Shown in pieces: positions 37,810 through 47,900 of a stretch of 64,000 nt of DNA; within the stretch, counting starts at the first letter, position 1, and the number at the start of each line of letters is the position of its first letter. The notes below the pieces were generated by a model. That model was not told the DNA's origin. It saw nothing but the letters and a program-made list of their open reading frames with translations, and made no database searches. The DNA is from Pseudomonas brenneri. Its GTDB lineage: Bacteria; Pseudomonadota; Gammaproteobacteria; Pseudomonadales; Pseudomonadaceae. Made by a program: the position numbers and the translations under genes. The stretch is taken from the NCBI RefSeq assembly GCF_007858285.1, contig NZ_VFIL01000002.1, positions 1 to 64,000 on the forward strand, written 5' to 3'.

Positions 37810-38427
37810 ATGTCCGAAGTCAATCTGTCCACCGACGAAACCCGCGTCAGCTACGGCATTGGCCGCCAGCTGGGCGACCAACTGCGCGACAACCCGCCAC
37901 CGGGCGTGAACCTGGACGCGATCCTGACCGGCCTGACCGACGCGTTCGGCGGCAAGCCAAGCCGTGTTGACCAGGAACAAATGGCTGCCAGCTTCAAAGT
38001 GATCCGCGACATCATGCAAGCCGAAGCAGCAGCCAAGGCTGAAGCAGCAGCTGGCGCTGGCCTGGCGTTCCTGGCTGAAAACGCCAAGCGTGATGGCATC
38101 ACCACCCTGGCTTCCGGCCTGCAGTTTGAAGTGCTGACAGCCGGTGACGGCGCCAAGCCGACCCGTGAAGACCAGGTGCGTACCCACTACCATGGCACCC
38201 TGATCGACGGCACTGTGTTCGACAGCTCCTACGAGCGTGGCCAGCCGGCAGAATTCCCGGTCGGCGGCGTGATCGCTGGCTGGACCGAAGCCCTGCAACT
38301 GATGAATGCCGGCAGCAAATGGCGCCTGTACGTGCCGAGCGAACTGGCCTACGGCGCACAAGGCGTTGGCAGCATTCCGCCGCACAGCGTTCTGGTTTTT
38401 GACGTCGAGCTGCTCGACGTTCTGTAA
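37810..38427 (+). CDS. fklB: FKBP-type peptidyl-prolyl isomerase FklB
   Basis: The enzyme speeds cis-trans isomerisation of prolyl bonds. The 205-residue protein has an N-terminal FKBP_N dimerisation region (MSEVNLSTDETRVSYGIGRQLGDQL), a long Ala-rich helix (AEAAAKAEAAAGAGLAFLAENA) and a C-terminal FKBP domain with the active-site aromatic and acidic residues (VRTHYHGTLIDGTVFDSSYERG, FPVGGVIAGWTEAL, YGAQG). It has no signal peptide, so it is FklB-like cytoplasmic and not FkpA-like. The ATG at 37810 has GCGGAG upstream; an in-frame ATG at 37771 lacks one. It is followed by a REPIN. Confidence 0.92.
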   Translation: MSEVNLSTDETRVSYGIGRQLGDQLRDNPPPGVNLDAILTGLTDAFGGKPSRVDQEQMAASFKVIRDIMQAEAAAKAEAAAGAGLAFLAENAKRDGITTLASGLQFEVLTAGDGAKPTREDQVRTHYHGTLIDGTVFDSSYERGQPAEFPVGGVIAGWTEALQLMNAGSKWRLYVPSELAYGAQGVGSIPPHSVLVFDVELLDVL

Positions 38428-38445
38428 GACCTTCTGCTGAATTAC

Positions 38446-38547
38446 CTGTAGGAGCGAGCTTGCTCGCGAAGGGCGTCAACGATAACGCGTAGTTCCTGGA
38501 TTAACGCGGTGCCTTTGATACCTTCGCGAGCAAGCTCGCTCCTACAG
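38446..38547. repeat. REPIN between fklB and the Fur-regulated small gene
   Basis: The inverted arms ctgtaggagcgagcttgctc and gagcaagctcgctcctacag have the spacer cgtcaacgataacgcgtagt. It lies between two convergent genes, where it could help end both transcripts. Confidence 0.93.
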
Positions 38548-38563
38548 TGTTTTGCAGGGTGGC

Positions 38564-38821
38564 TCATGGGTGAAATTTGCCATGCAGCTCCGTCACCGGG
38601 CGCAATGCTCGGGCATAGCAGAACAGAAACAGGTTCCTCACTACCTCCTTCAGCACCCCAGGTTCATTGGAGCTCAGGCCGTTGACGTCCAGGTCGCCCT
38701 GGTCCTGTAGTTCACTCAGCGCTTCTTCTTCCAGCACGGCACACACTTCCCCGGTTTCCCGATGAAGGATCCGCAGGTAAGGGTGCGGACGGTCCAGCCA
38801 GGCATCAATCAAATAAGTCAT
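38564..38821 (-). CDS. Small conserved protein under a Fur box (PA4570-like)
   Basis: The 85-residue soluble protein reads MTYLIDAWLDRPHPYLRILH, then a conserved acidic stretch (EEEALSELQDQGDLDVNGL) and a helical C-terminus (VLKEVVRNLFLFCYARAL). The start at 38821 is chosen because AAGGAG lies nine bases upstream; a start at 38830 would abut that site. A strong Fur box lies at 38850-38864. The counterpart at this position in P. aeruginosa (PA4570) is an iron-repressed gene of unknown function. Iron regulation here is inferred from the box. Confidence 0.85.
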   Translation of the reverse strand: MTYLIDAWLDRPHPYLRILHRETGEVCAVLEEEALSELQDQGDLDVNGLSSNEPGVLKEVVRNLFLFCYARALRPVTELHGKFHP

Positions 38822-38849
38822 GGGTCGCATCTCCTTGAAAAGGTTTCAA

Positions 38850-38864
38850 TGAGAATAATTCTTA
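38850..38864. promoter_or_regulatory. Fur box upstream of the small iron-regulated gene
   Basis: TGAGAATAATTCTTA fits the 7-1-7 Fur motif TGATAAT-N-ATTATCA and is itself nearly palindromic (one mismatch between arms). It lies 29 bases before the start codon, overlapping the likely promoter, so iron-loaded Fur would repress. Confidence 0.8.
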
Positions 38865-39017
38865 TTCAAGGAATAGCAAGTCCCTATTGGTAATTTCCTG
38901 GTTTTTCTGTGTGGGCATTGTGCAGGGTCAAAAGGGCTGGCCTTTTGCTATTGGGGAGGGCGATGCGGGGAGGGTGAGGCACCATCCCGCGCGAGGCACG
39001 GGATGGAGGCAGGCAGG

Positions 39018-39359
39018 TCAGACCTTGCGGACGAACTCAGACTTGAGTTTCATCGGGCCGATACCGTCGATCTTGCAGTCGATATCGTGGTCGCCATCGC
39101 ACAGGCGGATGTTCTTGACCTTGGTACCGACCTTGACCACCAGCGAGGTGCCCTTGACCTTGAGGTCCTTGATCACGGTGATGGTGTCGCCGTCTTGCAG
39201 GACGTTACCGACGGAGTCTTTCTTCACGGTTTCATCGCTGGCTGCCTCGGCTTCACCACCGACGGACCACTCATGGGCGCATTCCGGGCAGATCAGCTGG
39301 GCGCCGTCTTCGTAGGTGTATTCGGAATTGCATTTTGGGCAGGGTGGCAACGTGCTCAC
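39018..39359 (-). CDS. yjdM: Zinc-ribbon protein YjdM (PhnA family)
   Basis: The 113-residue protein has an N-terminal zinc ribbon with CPKC and CPEC pairs (residues about 7-27) and a C-terminal PhnA/YjdM domain ([22 protein letters not shown] … [25 protein letters not shown]). The family was once named phosphonoacetate hydrolase, but YjdM proteins have no proven enzymatic role. It is a single gene with an ispB-side REPIN upstream. The strong hydrophilic character and lack of a signal indicate a cytoplasmic location. Confidence 0.92.
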   Translation of the reverse strand: MSTLPPCPKCNSEYTYEDGAQLICPECAHEWSVGGEAEAASDETVKKDSVGNVLQDGDTITVIKDLKVKGTSLVVKVGTKVKNIRLCDGDHDIDCKIDGIGPMKLKSEFVRKV

Positions 39360-39430
39360 TAAGGCTCCTTGAAAGTCAGGATGGCTAAAAGTCGCACATT
39401 ATATAGGGTTTTAGCGCAAAGGGATCAACG

Positions 39431-39532
39431 CTGTAGGAGCGAGCTTGCTCGCGAAGCACTCAAGAACACCGCGTAAAGCCAGAATCAGCGCGTTATCGTT
39501 GACGTTTTTCGCGAGCAAGCTCGCTCCTACAG
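39431..39532. repeat. REPIN between ispB and yjdM
   Basis: The arms ctgtaggagcgagcttgctc and gagcaagctcgctcctacag have the spacer caccgcgtaaagccagaatc…cgttatcgttgacg. It ends 9 bases before the ispB stop on the minus strand. Confidence 0.93.
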
Positions 39533-39541
39533 TTGGCGCAA

Positions 39542-40510
39542 TCAGTGAGTACGGGCTACCGCAAACTCACTCAGCTCCACCAGGGCATCCCGGTATTCGC
39601 TGGCTGGAAGGGCTTCCAGGCATTTGATGGCGCGAGCTACGTAGTCGCGGGCCAGTTGTGCGGTGTAGTCGAGCGAGCCCGAGGCTTCCACGGCTGCGCG
39701 GATGCTTTCCAGGTCTTCGATGCCACCTTTCTGGATTGCCTTGCGCACCAGGGCTGCCTGTTCCGGCGTGCCTTCGCGCATGGTGTAGATCAGCGGCAGG
39801 GTCGGCTTGCCTTCGGCCAGGTCGTCACCGACGTTCTTGCCCAGGGTTTCGGCGTCGCCGCGATAATCGAGCAGGTCATCCACCAGTTGGAAGGCCACGC
39901 CCAGGTGATCGCCAAAGGTGCGCAAGGCTTCGGCCTGCTCGGCGGTCGCCTCGCACAGAGCGGCTGCGCTGTGGGTCGAGGCTTCGAAGAGCATTGCGGT
40001 CTTGCCGCGAATCACTTCCATGTAGGTTTCTTCGGTGGTGCTCGCGTCCCGCACCTTGGACAGCTGCAGCACTTCGCCTTCAGCGATGATGCGCGTGGCC
40101 TGGGACAGGATCTTCATCACGGGCATCGAGCCCAGCTCGACCATCATTTCGAACGAGCGCGAATACAGGAAGTCGCCCACCAGCACGCTGGGTGCGTTGC
40201 CCCACATGGCGTTGGCGGTCTCGCGACCACGGCGCATACCGGACATGTCGACCACGTCGTCGTGCAGCAGGGTGGCGGTGTGCAGGAACTCGATAGTGGC
40301 GGCCAGCAGGCGCAGGTCATCGCCTTCACGACCCAGGGCCTTGCCACACAGCAACACTAATAAAGGACGCAGGCGTTTGCCGCCGGCCGAAGTAATATAG
40401 TCGCCAATTTTGGAGACCAGCGGCACTTTAGAAGTCAGCTGCTTCTTGATGATGCCGTCGACGGCGCTAAAATCGTCCGCCACCGCGCGGTAGAAAGCTT
40501 GGGGTTGCAT
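39542..40510 (-). CDS. ispB: Polyprenyl diphosphate synthase IspB
   Basis: This trans-prenyltransferase makes the C40 or C45 side chain of ubiquinone from FPP and IPP. The 322-residue protein has the first aspartate-rich motif in [15 protein letters not shown] (near 83) and the second in [12 protein letters not shown] (near 210), with GGKRLRPLL for IPP binding near 49. Chain length cannot be read reliably from sequence; pseudomonads make Q-9, so solanesyl synthase activity is likely. It is transcribed divergently from rplU, as in most gammaproteobacteria. A large inverted-repeat element lies between them. Confidence 0.95.
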   Translation of the reverse strand: MQPQAFYRAVADDFSAVDGIIKKQLTSKVPLVSKIGDYITSAGGKRLRPLLVLLCGKALGREGDDLRLLAATIEFLHTATLLHDDVVDMSGMRRGRETANAMWGNAPSVLVGDFLYSRSFEMMVELGSMPVMKILSQATRIIAEGEVLQLSKVRDASTTEETYMEVIRGKTAMLFEASTHSAAALCEATAEQAEALRTFGDHLGVAFQLVDDLLDYRGDAETLGKNVGDDLAEGKPTLPLIYTMREGTPEQAALVRKAIQKGGIEDLESIRAAVEASGSLDYTAQLARDYVARAIKCLEALPASEYRDALVELSEFAVARTH

Positions 40511-40569
40511 CAGCGACAGTCGCTCCAGAAGGGTTGCGCGGCATGCTAGGACCCGCGCCTCCGGGTGTC

Positions 40570-40730
40570 AAGGCGCGTCCAGTCACCGTGAAAGCTACTG
40601 CGCTCGGTAATCCTGCGTCAAAAACAGGCTCGGAATGCTCATTTACAACCAGTAAACTCCGCCTCCTCGCCTGTTTTTTCCTTGTCTTCCCTTCGCTCGC
40701 TACGCTTTCACGGCGACTGGCGGCTACTTG
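40570..40730. repeat. MITE-like inverted-repeat element between ispB and rplU
   Basis: The outer arms gtcaccgtgaaagc (40582-40595) and gctttcacggcgac (40704-40717) match at 13 of 14 positions and extend weaker complementarity out to about 40570 and 40730. Nested inside are aaaacaggc/gcctgtttt (40621-40629, 40669-40677), cgga/tccg (40631-40634, 40658-40661) and tttac/gtaaa (40642-40646, 40652-40656). The whole can fold as one long hairpin and lies upstream of the rplU -35 hexamer. Its identity is unknown; a miniature transposable repeat or an untranslated structured RNA from the ispB side are both possible. Confidence 0.6.
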
Positions 40731-40756
40731 CAAGCCTTCCACAGCTTGCGTACAAT
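40728..40756 (+). promoter_or_regulatory. Probable sigma-70 promoter of rplU-rpmA
   Basis: TTGCAA (40728-40733) and TACAAT (40751-40756) are separated by 17 bases. The right end of the inverted-repeat element overlaps the -35 box, and the start codon lies about 125 bases downstream, leaving a leader RNA. Confidence 0.6.
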
Positions 40757-40887
40757 CGCGCACCCTGAACTTCCTGGGCAGCACCTGCCTTACGCAATTG
40801 CATTCGGGACGTCCATCCCATGCAGCCATGCCAGCCAATACCTCTTCTTATAAAGCGCTGGGTGAGCAGGATTATCGGAGAAATACC

Positions 40888-41202
40888 ATGTCGTACGCAG
40901 TAATTGTTACTGGTGGCAAGCAATACAAGGTCGCCCCAGGTGAATACCTGAAGATCGAAAAACTGGAAATCGCTACCGGCGAATCCGTTACTTTTGATCG
41001 CGTTCTGTTGGTCGCCAATGGCGATGACGTGAACATCGGCGCTCCAGTTGTTGCTGGCGCTACCGTTGTGGCTGAAGTGATCTCCCAAGGTCGTCACGAT
41101 AAAGTCCGCATCATCAAGTTCCGTCGTCGTAAGCACCACATGAAGCGTATGGGCCACCGCCAGTGGTACACCGAGATCAAAATCACCGGTATTCAGGCTT
41201 AA
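40888..41202 (+). CDS. rplU: 50S ribosomal protein L21
   Basis: The 104-residue protein starts at ATG 40888 with CGGAG upstream and begins [21 protein letters not shown]. The KQYKV start and the C-terminal basic segment ([23 protein letters not shown]) that contacts 23S rRNA are typical. The reading frame is open a further 118 codons upstream, but that part covers the inverted-repeat element and promoter and is not coding. It is co-transcribed with rpmA, which begins 34 bases later. Confidence 0.98.
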   Translation: MSYAVIVTGGKQYKVAPGEYLKIEKLEIATGESVTFDRVLLVANGDDVNIGAPVVAGATVVAEVISQGRHDKVRIIKFRRRKHHMKRMGHRQWYTEIKITGIQA

Positions 41203-41236
41203 TTTCAGCCTAATTCCTCACTAGGAGAATTGACTC

Positions 41237-41494
41237 ATGGCACACAAAAAAGCTGGTGGTAGTACCCGTAACGGTCGCGACTCAGAAGCCAAACGCCTTG
41301 GCGTTAAGATGTATGGCGGCCAGAAAATCATTCCGGGCAACATCATCGTGCGTCAGCGCGGCACCCAATTCCACGCCGGTTACGGTGTAGGCATGGGTAA
41401 AGATCACACCCTCTTCGCGAAAATCGAAGGCGTGATCAAGTTTGAAGTAAAAGGCGCGTTCAACCGCCGTTACGTGAGCGTTGTCTCGGCTTAA
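41237..41494 (+). CDS. rpmA: 50S ribosomal protein L27
   Basis: The 85-residue protein begins [22 protein letters not shown] and is nearly invariant. Its N-terminal tail reaches the peptidyl transferase centre and contacts tRNA. It has the mature-type N-terminus with no cleavable extension, as in Gram-negative bacteria. TAGGAGAA precedes the ATG. It is the second gene of the rplU-rpmA operon and is followed by a terminator. Confidence 0.98.
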   Translation: MAHKKAGGSTRNGRDSEAKRLGVKMYGGQKIIPGNIIVRQRGTQFHAGYGVGMGKDHTLFAKIEGVIKFEVKGAFNRRYVSVVSA

Positions 41495-41510
41495 TTGCGA
41501 GCTCGCTGGA

Positions 41511-41538
41511 AAAGCCCTGTCTTGCGACGGGGCTTTTT
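41511..41538 (+). terminator. Rho-independent terminator after rpmA
   Basis: The stem AAAGCCCTGTC/GACGGGGCTTT (one G-U pair) with loop TTGC is followed by T residues. obgE, 150 bases further on, then needs its own promoter or read-through. Confidence 0.88.
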
Positions 41539-41658
41539 CGTTTGTGGGGTGAGTCTCTTGCAAAGCTGTTTGTGGTGGGCGAAGGCAGCGGGATTTGCAG
41601 TCGTCGATTGAGGTCGCTGCGCTCATTTTTGCAAGAGTCTTATGTCTTGGTTTCTTAA

Positions 41659-42912
<1,254 letters not shown>

Positions 42913-42932
42913 TCCGTTGCGATAAACTTAAG

Positions 42933-42956
42933 CGCCGCTCAATCGAGCGGCGTTTT
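42933..42956 (+). terminator. Terminator after obgE
   Basis: The stem CGCCGCTC/GAGCGGCG with loop AATC is followed by TTTTA, 21 bases after the stop. Confidence 0.8.
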
Positions 42957-43035
42957 AGTATCTGGAAATCGGTAGTCACGAATAACGTTATGGGCGGCGC
43001 TGGGTCGCGCGGCCCTCAATCTAAGGTTGAAGATG

Positions 43036-44154
43036 ATGCGGAGCAAAGTGACGGGTGCGCAACGCTGGGTCGTGAAGATCGGTAGTGCGTTGCTGACGGC
43101 GGATGGCAAGGGGCTGGATCGTGCGGCCATGAGCGTCTGGGTTGAGCAGATGGTGGCCTTGCATGAGGCAGGTGTCGAGTTGGTGCTGGTGTCGTCCGGG
43201 GCGGTTGCCGCCGGGATGAGCCGCCTCGGCTGGACCGCGCGACCCAGCGCGATGCATGAATTGCAGGCTGCAGCGGCGATTGGCCAGATGGGGTTGGTGC
43301 AGGCTTGGGAATCCAGCTTCGCCGAGCATGGTCGCCATACTGCGCAGATTCTGCTGACCCATGATGACCTGTCTGACCGCAAGCGCTACCTTAACGCCCG
43401 CAGCACCTTGCGTGCCCTGGTCGAGCTCAAGGTGATCCCGGTGATCAATGAGAACGACACTGTGGTGACCGACGAAATCCGTTTTGGCGACAACGACACC
43501 CTGGCCGCGCTGGTGGCCAACCTGGTGGAAGCGGACCTGCTGGTGATTCTCACGGATCGCGATGGCATGTTCGATGCCGATCCGCGCAACAACCCAGATG
43601 CCCAACTGATTTACGAGGCGCGGGCCGATGATCCGGCGCTCGATGCGGTGGCGGGCAGTGTCGGCGGTGCGCTGGGGCGTGGTGGCATGCAGACCAAGCT
43701 GCGCGCGGCGCGCCTGGCGGCCCGTTCCGGTGCGCATACGATCATTGTCGGTGGGCGCATTGAGCGCGTGCTGGATCGCCTCAAGGCGGGCGAGCGCATC
43801 GGTACGCTGCTGTCGCCTGAGCGCGGCATGTTGGCGGCGCGCAAACAGTGGCTGGCTGGCCATTTGCAGACGCGCGGCACCTTGGTGCTGGATGCGGGGG
43901 CTGTTTCGGCGTTGTCCCAGGGCAACAAGAGCTTGCTGCCGGTGGGGGTCAAGCTGGTCCAGGGCAGTTTCCGTCGGGGTGAAATGGTTGTGTGCGTGGC
44001 GCCGGATGGTCGTGAGATTGCCCGTGGCCTGGCCAACTACAGCGCCCTGGAGGCGCAGAAAATCATTGGGCAGTCGTCTGAGTCGATTGTCGGTCTGTTG
44101 GGATACATGGCTGAGCCAGAGCTGGTTCACCGCGATAACCTGATTCTGGTCTAA
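43036..44154 (+). CDS. proB: Glutamate 5-kinase ProB
   Basis: ProB phosphorylates glutamate, the first step of proline synthesis. The 372-residue protein starting [20 protein letters not shown] has the usual Pseudomonas length. TTG 43027 and ATG 43033 are in frame just upstream, and the AAGG site fits 43033 or 43036. An amino-acid kinase domain (1-255) with [16 protein letters not shown] and INENDTVV motifs is followed by a C-terminal PUA domain (about 275-372). proA is not adjacent. creA follows 13 bases later, probably in the same transcript. Confidence 0.96.
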   Translation: MRSKVTGAQRWVVKIGSALLTADGKGLDRAAMSVWVEQMVALHEAGVELVLVSSGAVAAGMSRLGWTARPSAMHELQAAAAIGQMGLVQAWESSFAEHGRHTAQILLTHDDLSDRKRYLNARSTLRALVELKVIPVINENDTVVTDEIRFGDNDTLAALVANLVEADLLVILTDRDGMFDADPRNNPDAQLIYEARADDPALDAVAGSVGGALGRGGMQTKLRAARLAARSGAHTIIVGGRIERVLDRLKAGERIGTLLSPERGMLAARKQWLAGHLQTRGTLVLDAGAVSALSQGNKSLLPVGVKLVQGSFRRGEMVVCVAPDGREIARGLANYSALEAQKIIGQSSESIVGLLGYMAEPELVHRDNLILV

Positions 44155-44167
44155 AGGGAGCATATCG

Positions 44168-44632
44168 ATGCGTGTAATGAAGGGGTTGCTCGGCCTGCTG
44201 ATGGCGGTGCCGTTGCTGGCTTCGGCTGAAGAGATTGGTCAGGTGTCGACCGTGTTCAAGTTTGTCGGCCCGAATGATCGGATCGTGGTCGAAGCCTTTG
44301 ATGATCCCAAGGTGGATGGCGTGACCTGCTACCTGTCCCGGGCCAAGACGGGCGGGGTGAAAGGTGGCCTGGGTCTGGCCGAAGACCGCGCCGAGGCATC
44401 GATTGCCTGTCGCCAGGTGGGGCCAATCCGCTTCAAGGGTGAGCTCAAGGATGGCGACGAAGTGTTCAAGGAGCGCACATCGCTGGTGTTCAAGACCATG
44501 CAAGTGGTGCGTTTCCTCGACAAGAAGCGCAATACCCTGGTGTACCTGGTCTACAGCGACCGCCTGATCGAAGGCAGTCCGCAGAATGCGGTGACGGCAA
44601 TTCCGATCCTGCCGTGGCCTGGCGCGCAGTAA
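44168..44632 (+). CDS. creA: CreA family periplasmic protein
   Basis: The 154-residue protein has a signal peptide ([20 protein letters not shown]). The CreA core follows: [42 protein letters not shown], then [10 protein letters not shown] and [36 protein letters not shown]. Two cysteines may form a disulfide. The family is widely conserved with no proven function. GGGAG precedes the ATG, and the gene is coupled to proB in position. It is followed by two terminators in tandem. Confidence 0.92.
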   Translation: MRVMKGLLGLLMAVPLLASAEEIGQVSTVFKFVGPNDRIVVEAFDDPKVDGVTCYLSRAKTGGVKGGLGLAEDRAEASIACRQVGPIRFKGELKDGDEVFKERTSLVFKTMQVVRFLDKKRNTLVYLVYSDRLIEGSPQNAVTAIPILPWPGAQ

Positions 44633-44655
44633 GCCTGGTGGTGCAGTGTTGCTTT

Positions 44656-44691
44656 ATGTGGGAGCTGGCAAGCCAGCTCCCACATTTTTTT
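44656..44691 (+). terminator. Perfect 14-bp hairpin and T-tract after creA
   Basis: ATGTGGGAGCTGGC and its exact complement flank only AA (44656-44685), followed by TTTTTT. The sequence resembles a REP core (ggcaagcc) co-opted as a terminator of proB-creA. Confidence 0.75.
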
Positions 44692-44717
44692 GGGGCGTGG
44701 CATAAATCGTAGGCAAT

Positions 44718-44745
44718 AAAAAACCGACCCTGGGGTCGGTTTTTT
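44718..44745. terminator. Bidirectional terminator between creA and rpsT
   Basis: AAAAAACCGACCC and GGGTCGGTTTTTT form a symmetrical stem with T runs on both strands, 15 bases from the rpsT stop. It serves the two convergent transcripts. Confidence 0.93.
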
Positions 44746-44759
44746 AACAAGCTTATCGC

Positions 44760-45038
44760 TTAGGCTGCAACAGCAAGGTTCAGAGCCTTGATGTGGCCAT
44801 TCAGACGACCTTTATGGCGAGCAGCTTTGTTCTTGTGGATGATGCCTTTATCGGCCATGCGGTCGATAACTGGCACGGCCAGAACGTAAGCGGCTTGAGC
44901 TTTAGCAGCGTCTTTTGCGTCGATGGCCTTAACTACATTCTTGATGTAGGTACGAACCATGGAACGCAGGCTGGCGTTGTGGCTGCGACGCTTCTCAGCC
45001 TGTTTTGCACGTTTTTTGGCGGAAGGTGTGTTGGCCAC
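44760..45038 (-). CDS. rpsT: 30S ribosomal protein S20
   Basis: The 92-residue primary 16S rRNA-binding protein is helical and lysine/arginine-rich ([27 protein letters not shown] … [16 protein letters not shown]). The start is GTG with GAGGAG upstream; weak initiation codons are also known for rpsT in other gammaproteobacteria, where S20 is autoregulated at translation. It is divergent from murJ as in P. aeruginosa. Confidence 0.97.
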   Translation of the reverse strand: MANTPSAKKRAKQAEKRRSHNASLRSMVRTYIKNVVKAIDAKDAAKAQAAYVLAVPVIDRMADKGIIHKNKAARHKGRLNGHIKALNLAVAA

Positions 45039-45291
45039 CGTCGAGCTCCTCGAAAGACTTTTTAGGAAATAGCAAACAAAATAGGCCGCGAATCATGCCG
45101 ATGAGTTGAAGTCTTGTCAAGGGCGGCTGATGCGAACTGCTGAGTGGTCGATCTGAAGAGGCGGGTGATTTATTTCCGGCGCTTGACCTGTAAACTCGCG
45201 AGCTTTGGCTCTGTGCTGTTGCAGACGCGTAGTATCGCATAAGTAGGCGCTTTGTTCGCCTGCTCTTTATCTATAGGCAAAAACTCTTTCA

Positions 45292-46830
45292 ATGAATCTG
45301 CTCAAGTCGTTGGCCGCTGTCAGCTCTATCACGATGATTTCCCGGGTTCTGGGGTTTGTGCGTGACACCCTCATCGCGCGTATTTTTGGCGCGAGCATGG
45401 CCACGGATGCCTTCTTTATCGCGTTCAAGCTGCCCAACCTGCTACGGCGGATCTTCGCCGAGGGTGCGTTTTCCCAGGCATTTGTGCCGATTCTGGCGGA
45501 GTACAAGACCCAGCAAGGCGAAGAGGCCACCCGCACATTCATTGCCTATGTCTCGGGTCTTTTGACGCTGGTGCTGATGTTGGTGACCATCGCCGGGATG
45601 CTCGCCGCGCCCTGGATTATCTGGGCCACGGCACCCGGGTTTGCCAACACCCCGGAAAAGTTCGCCCTGACCAGTGATCTGCTGCGGGTGACCTTTCCTT
45701 ATATATTGCTGATTTCCCTGTCGTCCCTGGCCGGCGCGATCCTCAATACCTGGAACCGTTTCTCGGTGCCGGCGTTTGTGCCGACCCTGCTTAACGTCAG
45801 CATGATCATCTTTGCCCTGTTCCTTACGCCGTATTTCGATCCGCCGGTCATGGCGCTCGGCTGGGCAGTGCTGGCCGGTGGCCTGGCGCAACTGTTGTAC
45901 CAACTGCCGCACCTGAAAAAGATCGGTATGCTCGTGTTGCCGCGCCTCAATCTCAAGGATACCGGCGTGTGGCGCGTGATGAAAAACATGCTGCCGGCGA
46001 TTCTCGGGGTGTCGGTCAGCCAGATCTCCCTGATCATCAACACCGCGTTTGCTTCGCTGCTGGTCTCTGGCTCCGTGTCGTGGATGTATTACGCCGACCG
46101 CCTGATGGAATTGCCCTCCGGCGTGCTGGGCGTGGCGTTGGGCACCATTTTGCTGCCGACCCTGGCGCGTACCTATGCCAGCAAGGATCGCCATGAATAC
46201 TCGCGCATTCTCGACTGGGGCCTGCGCCTGTGCTTTGTGTTGGTGCTGCCATGCGCCCTGGCCCTGGGGATCCTGGCCGAGCCGCTGACCGTTTCGTTGT
46301 TCCAGTACGGCCAGTTCAGCGCCTTCGACGCCTTGATGACCCAGCGTGCGCTGATCGCTTATTCGGTGGGCCTGCTGGGGATTATTGTGATCAAGGTGTT
46401 GGCGCCGGGTTTTTACGCCCAGCAAAACATCCGGACTCCAGTGAAAATCGCGATTTTCACCCTGGTGGTCACCCAACTGTTCAACCTGATATTCATCGGG
46501 CCGCTGGCTCACGCGGGCCTGGCCTTGGCGATCAGCGCCGGCGCCTGCATCAACGCCGGCCTGCTGTTTTATCAACTGCGCAAACAAAAAATGTACCAGC
46601 CGCAACCGGGCTGGGGCGTGTTTGCCCTCAAGTTGCTGTTGGCCGTGGCCGTGATGTCGGCGGTATTGCTGGGGCTGATGCACTGGATGCCCGCGTGGGA
46701 CGAAGGGCAGATGCTGGAGCGATTCCTGCGCCTGGGCCTGCTGGTCGTGGCCGGGGTGATCGCCTACTTTGGCATGTTATTGCTGCTGGGCTTCCGTCTG
46801 CGGGATTTCAATCGCAAGGCGCTGAATTGA
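45292..46830 (+). CDS. murJ: Lipid II flippase MurJ (MviN)
   Basis: MurJ moves lipid II across the inner membrane for peptidoglycan synthesis. The 512-residue protein has 14 predicted spans and the MviN signature near the N-terminus ([49 protein letters not shown]), with the essential arginines in RVLGFVRD and LLRRIFAEG. The segment [19 protein letters not shown] is also typical. No strong ribosome site is present, as is common for this essential gene. It is followed by ribF and ileS on the same strand. Confidence 0.96.
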   Translation: MNLLKSLAAVSSITMISRVLGFVRDTLIARIFGASMATDAFFIAFKLPNLLRRIFAEGAFSQAFVPILAEYKTQQGEEATRTFIAYVSGLLTLVLMLVTIAGMLAAPWIIWATAPGFANTPEKFALTSDLLRVTFPYILLISLSSLAGAILNTWNRFSVPAFVPTLLNVSMIIFALFLTPYFDPPVMALGWAVLAGGLAQLLYQLPHLKKIGMLVLPRLNLKDTGVWRVMKNMLPAILGVSVSQISLIINTAFASLLVSGSVSWMYYADRLMELPSGVLGVALGTILLPTLARTYASKDRHEYSRILDWGLRLCFVLVLPCALALGILAEPLTVSLFQYGQFSAFDALMTQRALIAYSVGLLGIIVIKVLAPGFYAQQNIRTPVKIAIFTLVVTQLFNLIFIGPLAHAGLALAISAGACINAGLLFYQLRKQKMYQPQPGWGVFALKLLLAVAVMSAVLLGLMHWMPAWDEGQMLERFLRLGLLVVAGVIAYFGMLLLLGFRLRDFNRKALN

Positions 46831-46948
46831 TCGCAATCAACAATAAGCTGGCTGTTTTTTCGATTCGAATCACTTGGCCTGTGCTGTTGCCTGTCGTCCG
46901 GGGCCGGGTGTGGTTATAATCGACCACTTTATGAGCAAGAAGCGCGTT

Positions 46949-47887
46949 ATGCAGCTGGTTCGAGGTCTCCACAACCTGCGCCCCGAGCATCGGGGCTGCG
47001 TCGCCACTATTGGCAACTTTGACGGTGTTCACCGTGGCCACCAGGCTATCCTGGCGCGGCTGCGCGAGCGTGCAGTCGAGTTGGGCGTGCCCAGCTGCGT
47101 GGTGATTTTCGAGCCGCAGCCCCGTGAGTTCTTCACTCCCGAGACGGCCCCGGCCCGTTTGGCCCGCCTGCGGGACAAACTGCAGTTGCTGGCCGAAGAA
47201 GGCGTGGACCGGGTTCTGTGCCTGGCCTTCAACCAGCGTTTGCGCAGTCTCAGCGCCACCGAGTTCGTCGACCGTATCCTTGTCGATGGCTTGGGTGTGC
47301 AGCATTTGGAGGTCGGTGACGACTTCCGCTTCGGTTGCGACCGGGTAGGGGATTTCGATTTCCTGCAACAAGCCGGCGTAACCCAGGGTTTTACCGTCGA
47401 AGCCGCGCAAACCGTTGAACTGGACGGTCTGCGCGTGAGCAGCACCCAGGTGCGAAATGCCCTGGCCGCTGCCGACTTCGCTTTGGCCGAGCGTTTGCTC
47501 GGTCGCCCGTTCCGGATTGCCGGGCGGGTCTTGCACGGCCAGAAGCTGGCGCGCCAACTGGGCACGCCAACCGCCAACGTGCAACTCAAGCGCCGTCGCG
47601 TGCCACTGACCGGGGTCTACCTGGTGAGTGTCGAGATCGACGGCCAGCCGTGGTCCGGAGTCGCCAATATAGGTGTCAGGCCTACGGTTGCAGGTGATGG
47701 CAAGGCCCACCTGGAAGTTCACCTTTTGGATTTTGCCGGGGATTTGTATGACCGGCGTTTGACGGTGGTTTTCCACCAAAAGCTGCGTGAAGAGCAGCGA
47801 TTCGCCTCCCTTGAGGCGTTGAAAACGGCGATCAATGCGGATGTCGCCGCCGCCCGTGCACTAGCCGCACCTAGCGCCCATCGCTAA
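46949..47887 (+). CDS. ribF: Bifunctional riboflavin kinase/FAD synthetase RibF
   Basis: RibF turns riboflavin into FMN and then FAD. The ATG at 46949 gives 312 residues beginning MQLVRGLHNLRPEHRGCVATIGNFDGVHRGHQ, the family length. The nucleotidyltransferase domain (1-180) has GNFDGVHRGH and GDDFRFGCDRVGD, and the kinase domain (about 185-305) has GTPTANVQL and GVYLV. An upstream in-frame ATG at 46874 lies within the murJ-ribF gap and is unlikely. It is followed 13 bases later by ileS in the conserved murJ-ribF-ileS-lspA order. Confidence 0.95.
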   Translation: MQLVRGLHNLRPEHRGCVATIGNFDGVHRGHQAILARLRERAVELGVPSCVVIFEPQPREFFTPETAPARLARLRDKLQLLAEEGVDRVLCLAFNQRLRSLSATEFVDRILVDGLGVQHLEVGDDFRFGCDRVGDFDFLQQAGVTQGFTVEAAQTVELDGLRVSSTQVRNALAAADFALAERLLGRPFRIAGRVLHGQKLARQLGTPTANVQLKRRRVPLTGVYLVSVEIDGQPWSGVANIGVRPTVAGDGKAHLEVHLLDFAGDLYDRRLTVVFHQKLREEQRFASLEALKTAINADVAAARALAAPSAHR

Positions 47888-47900
47888 TGAAGAGCCTTAA

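Noticed and set aside
40534..40887. N-terminal extension of rplU by 118 codons
   Set aside because: It would translate the inverted-repeat element and the promoter; L21 is about 104 residues and ATG 40888 has a ribosome site.
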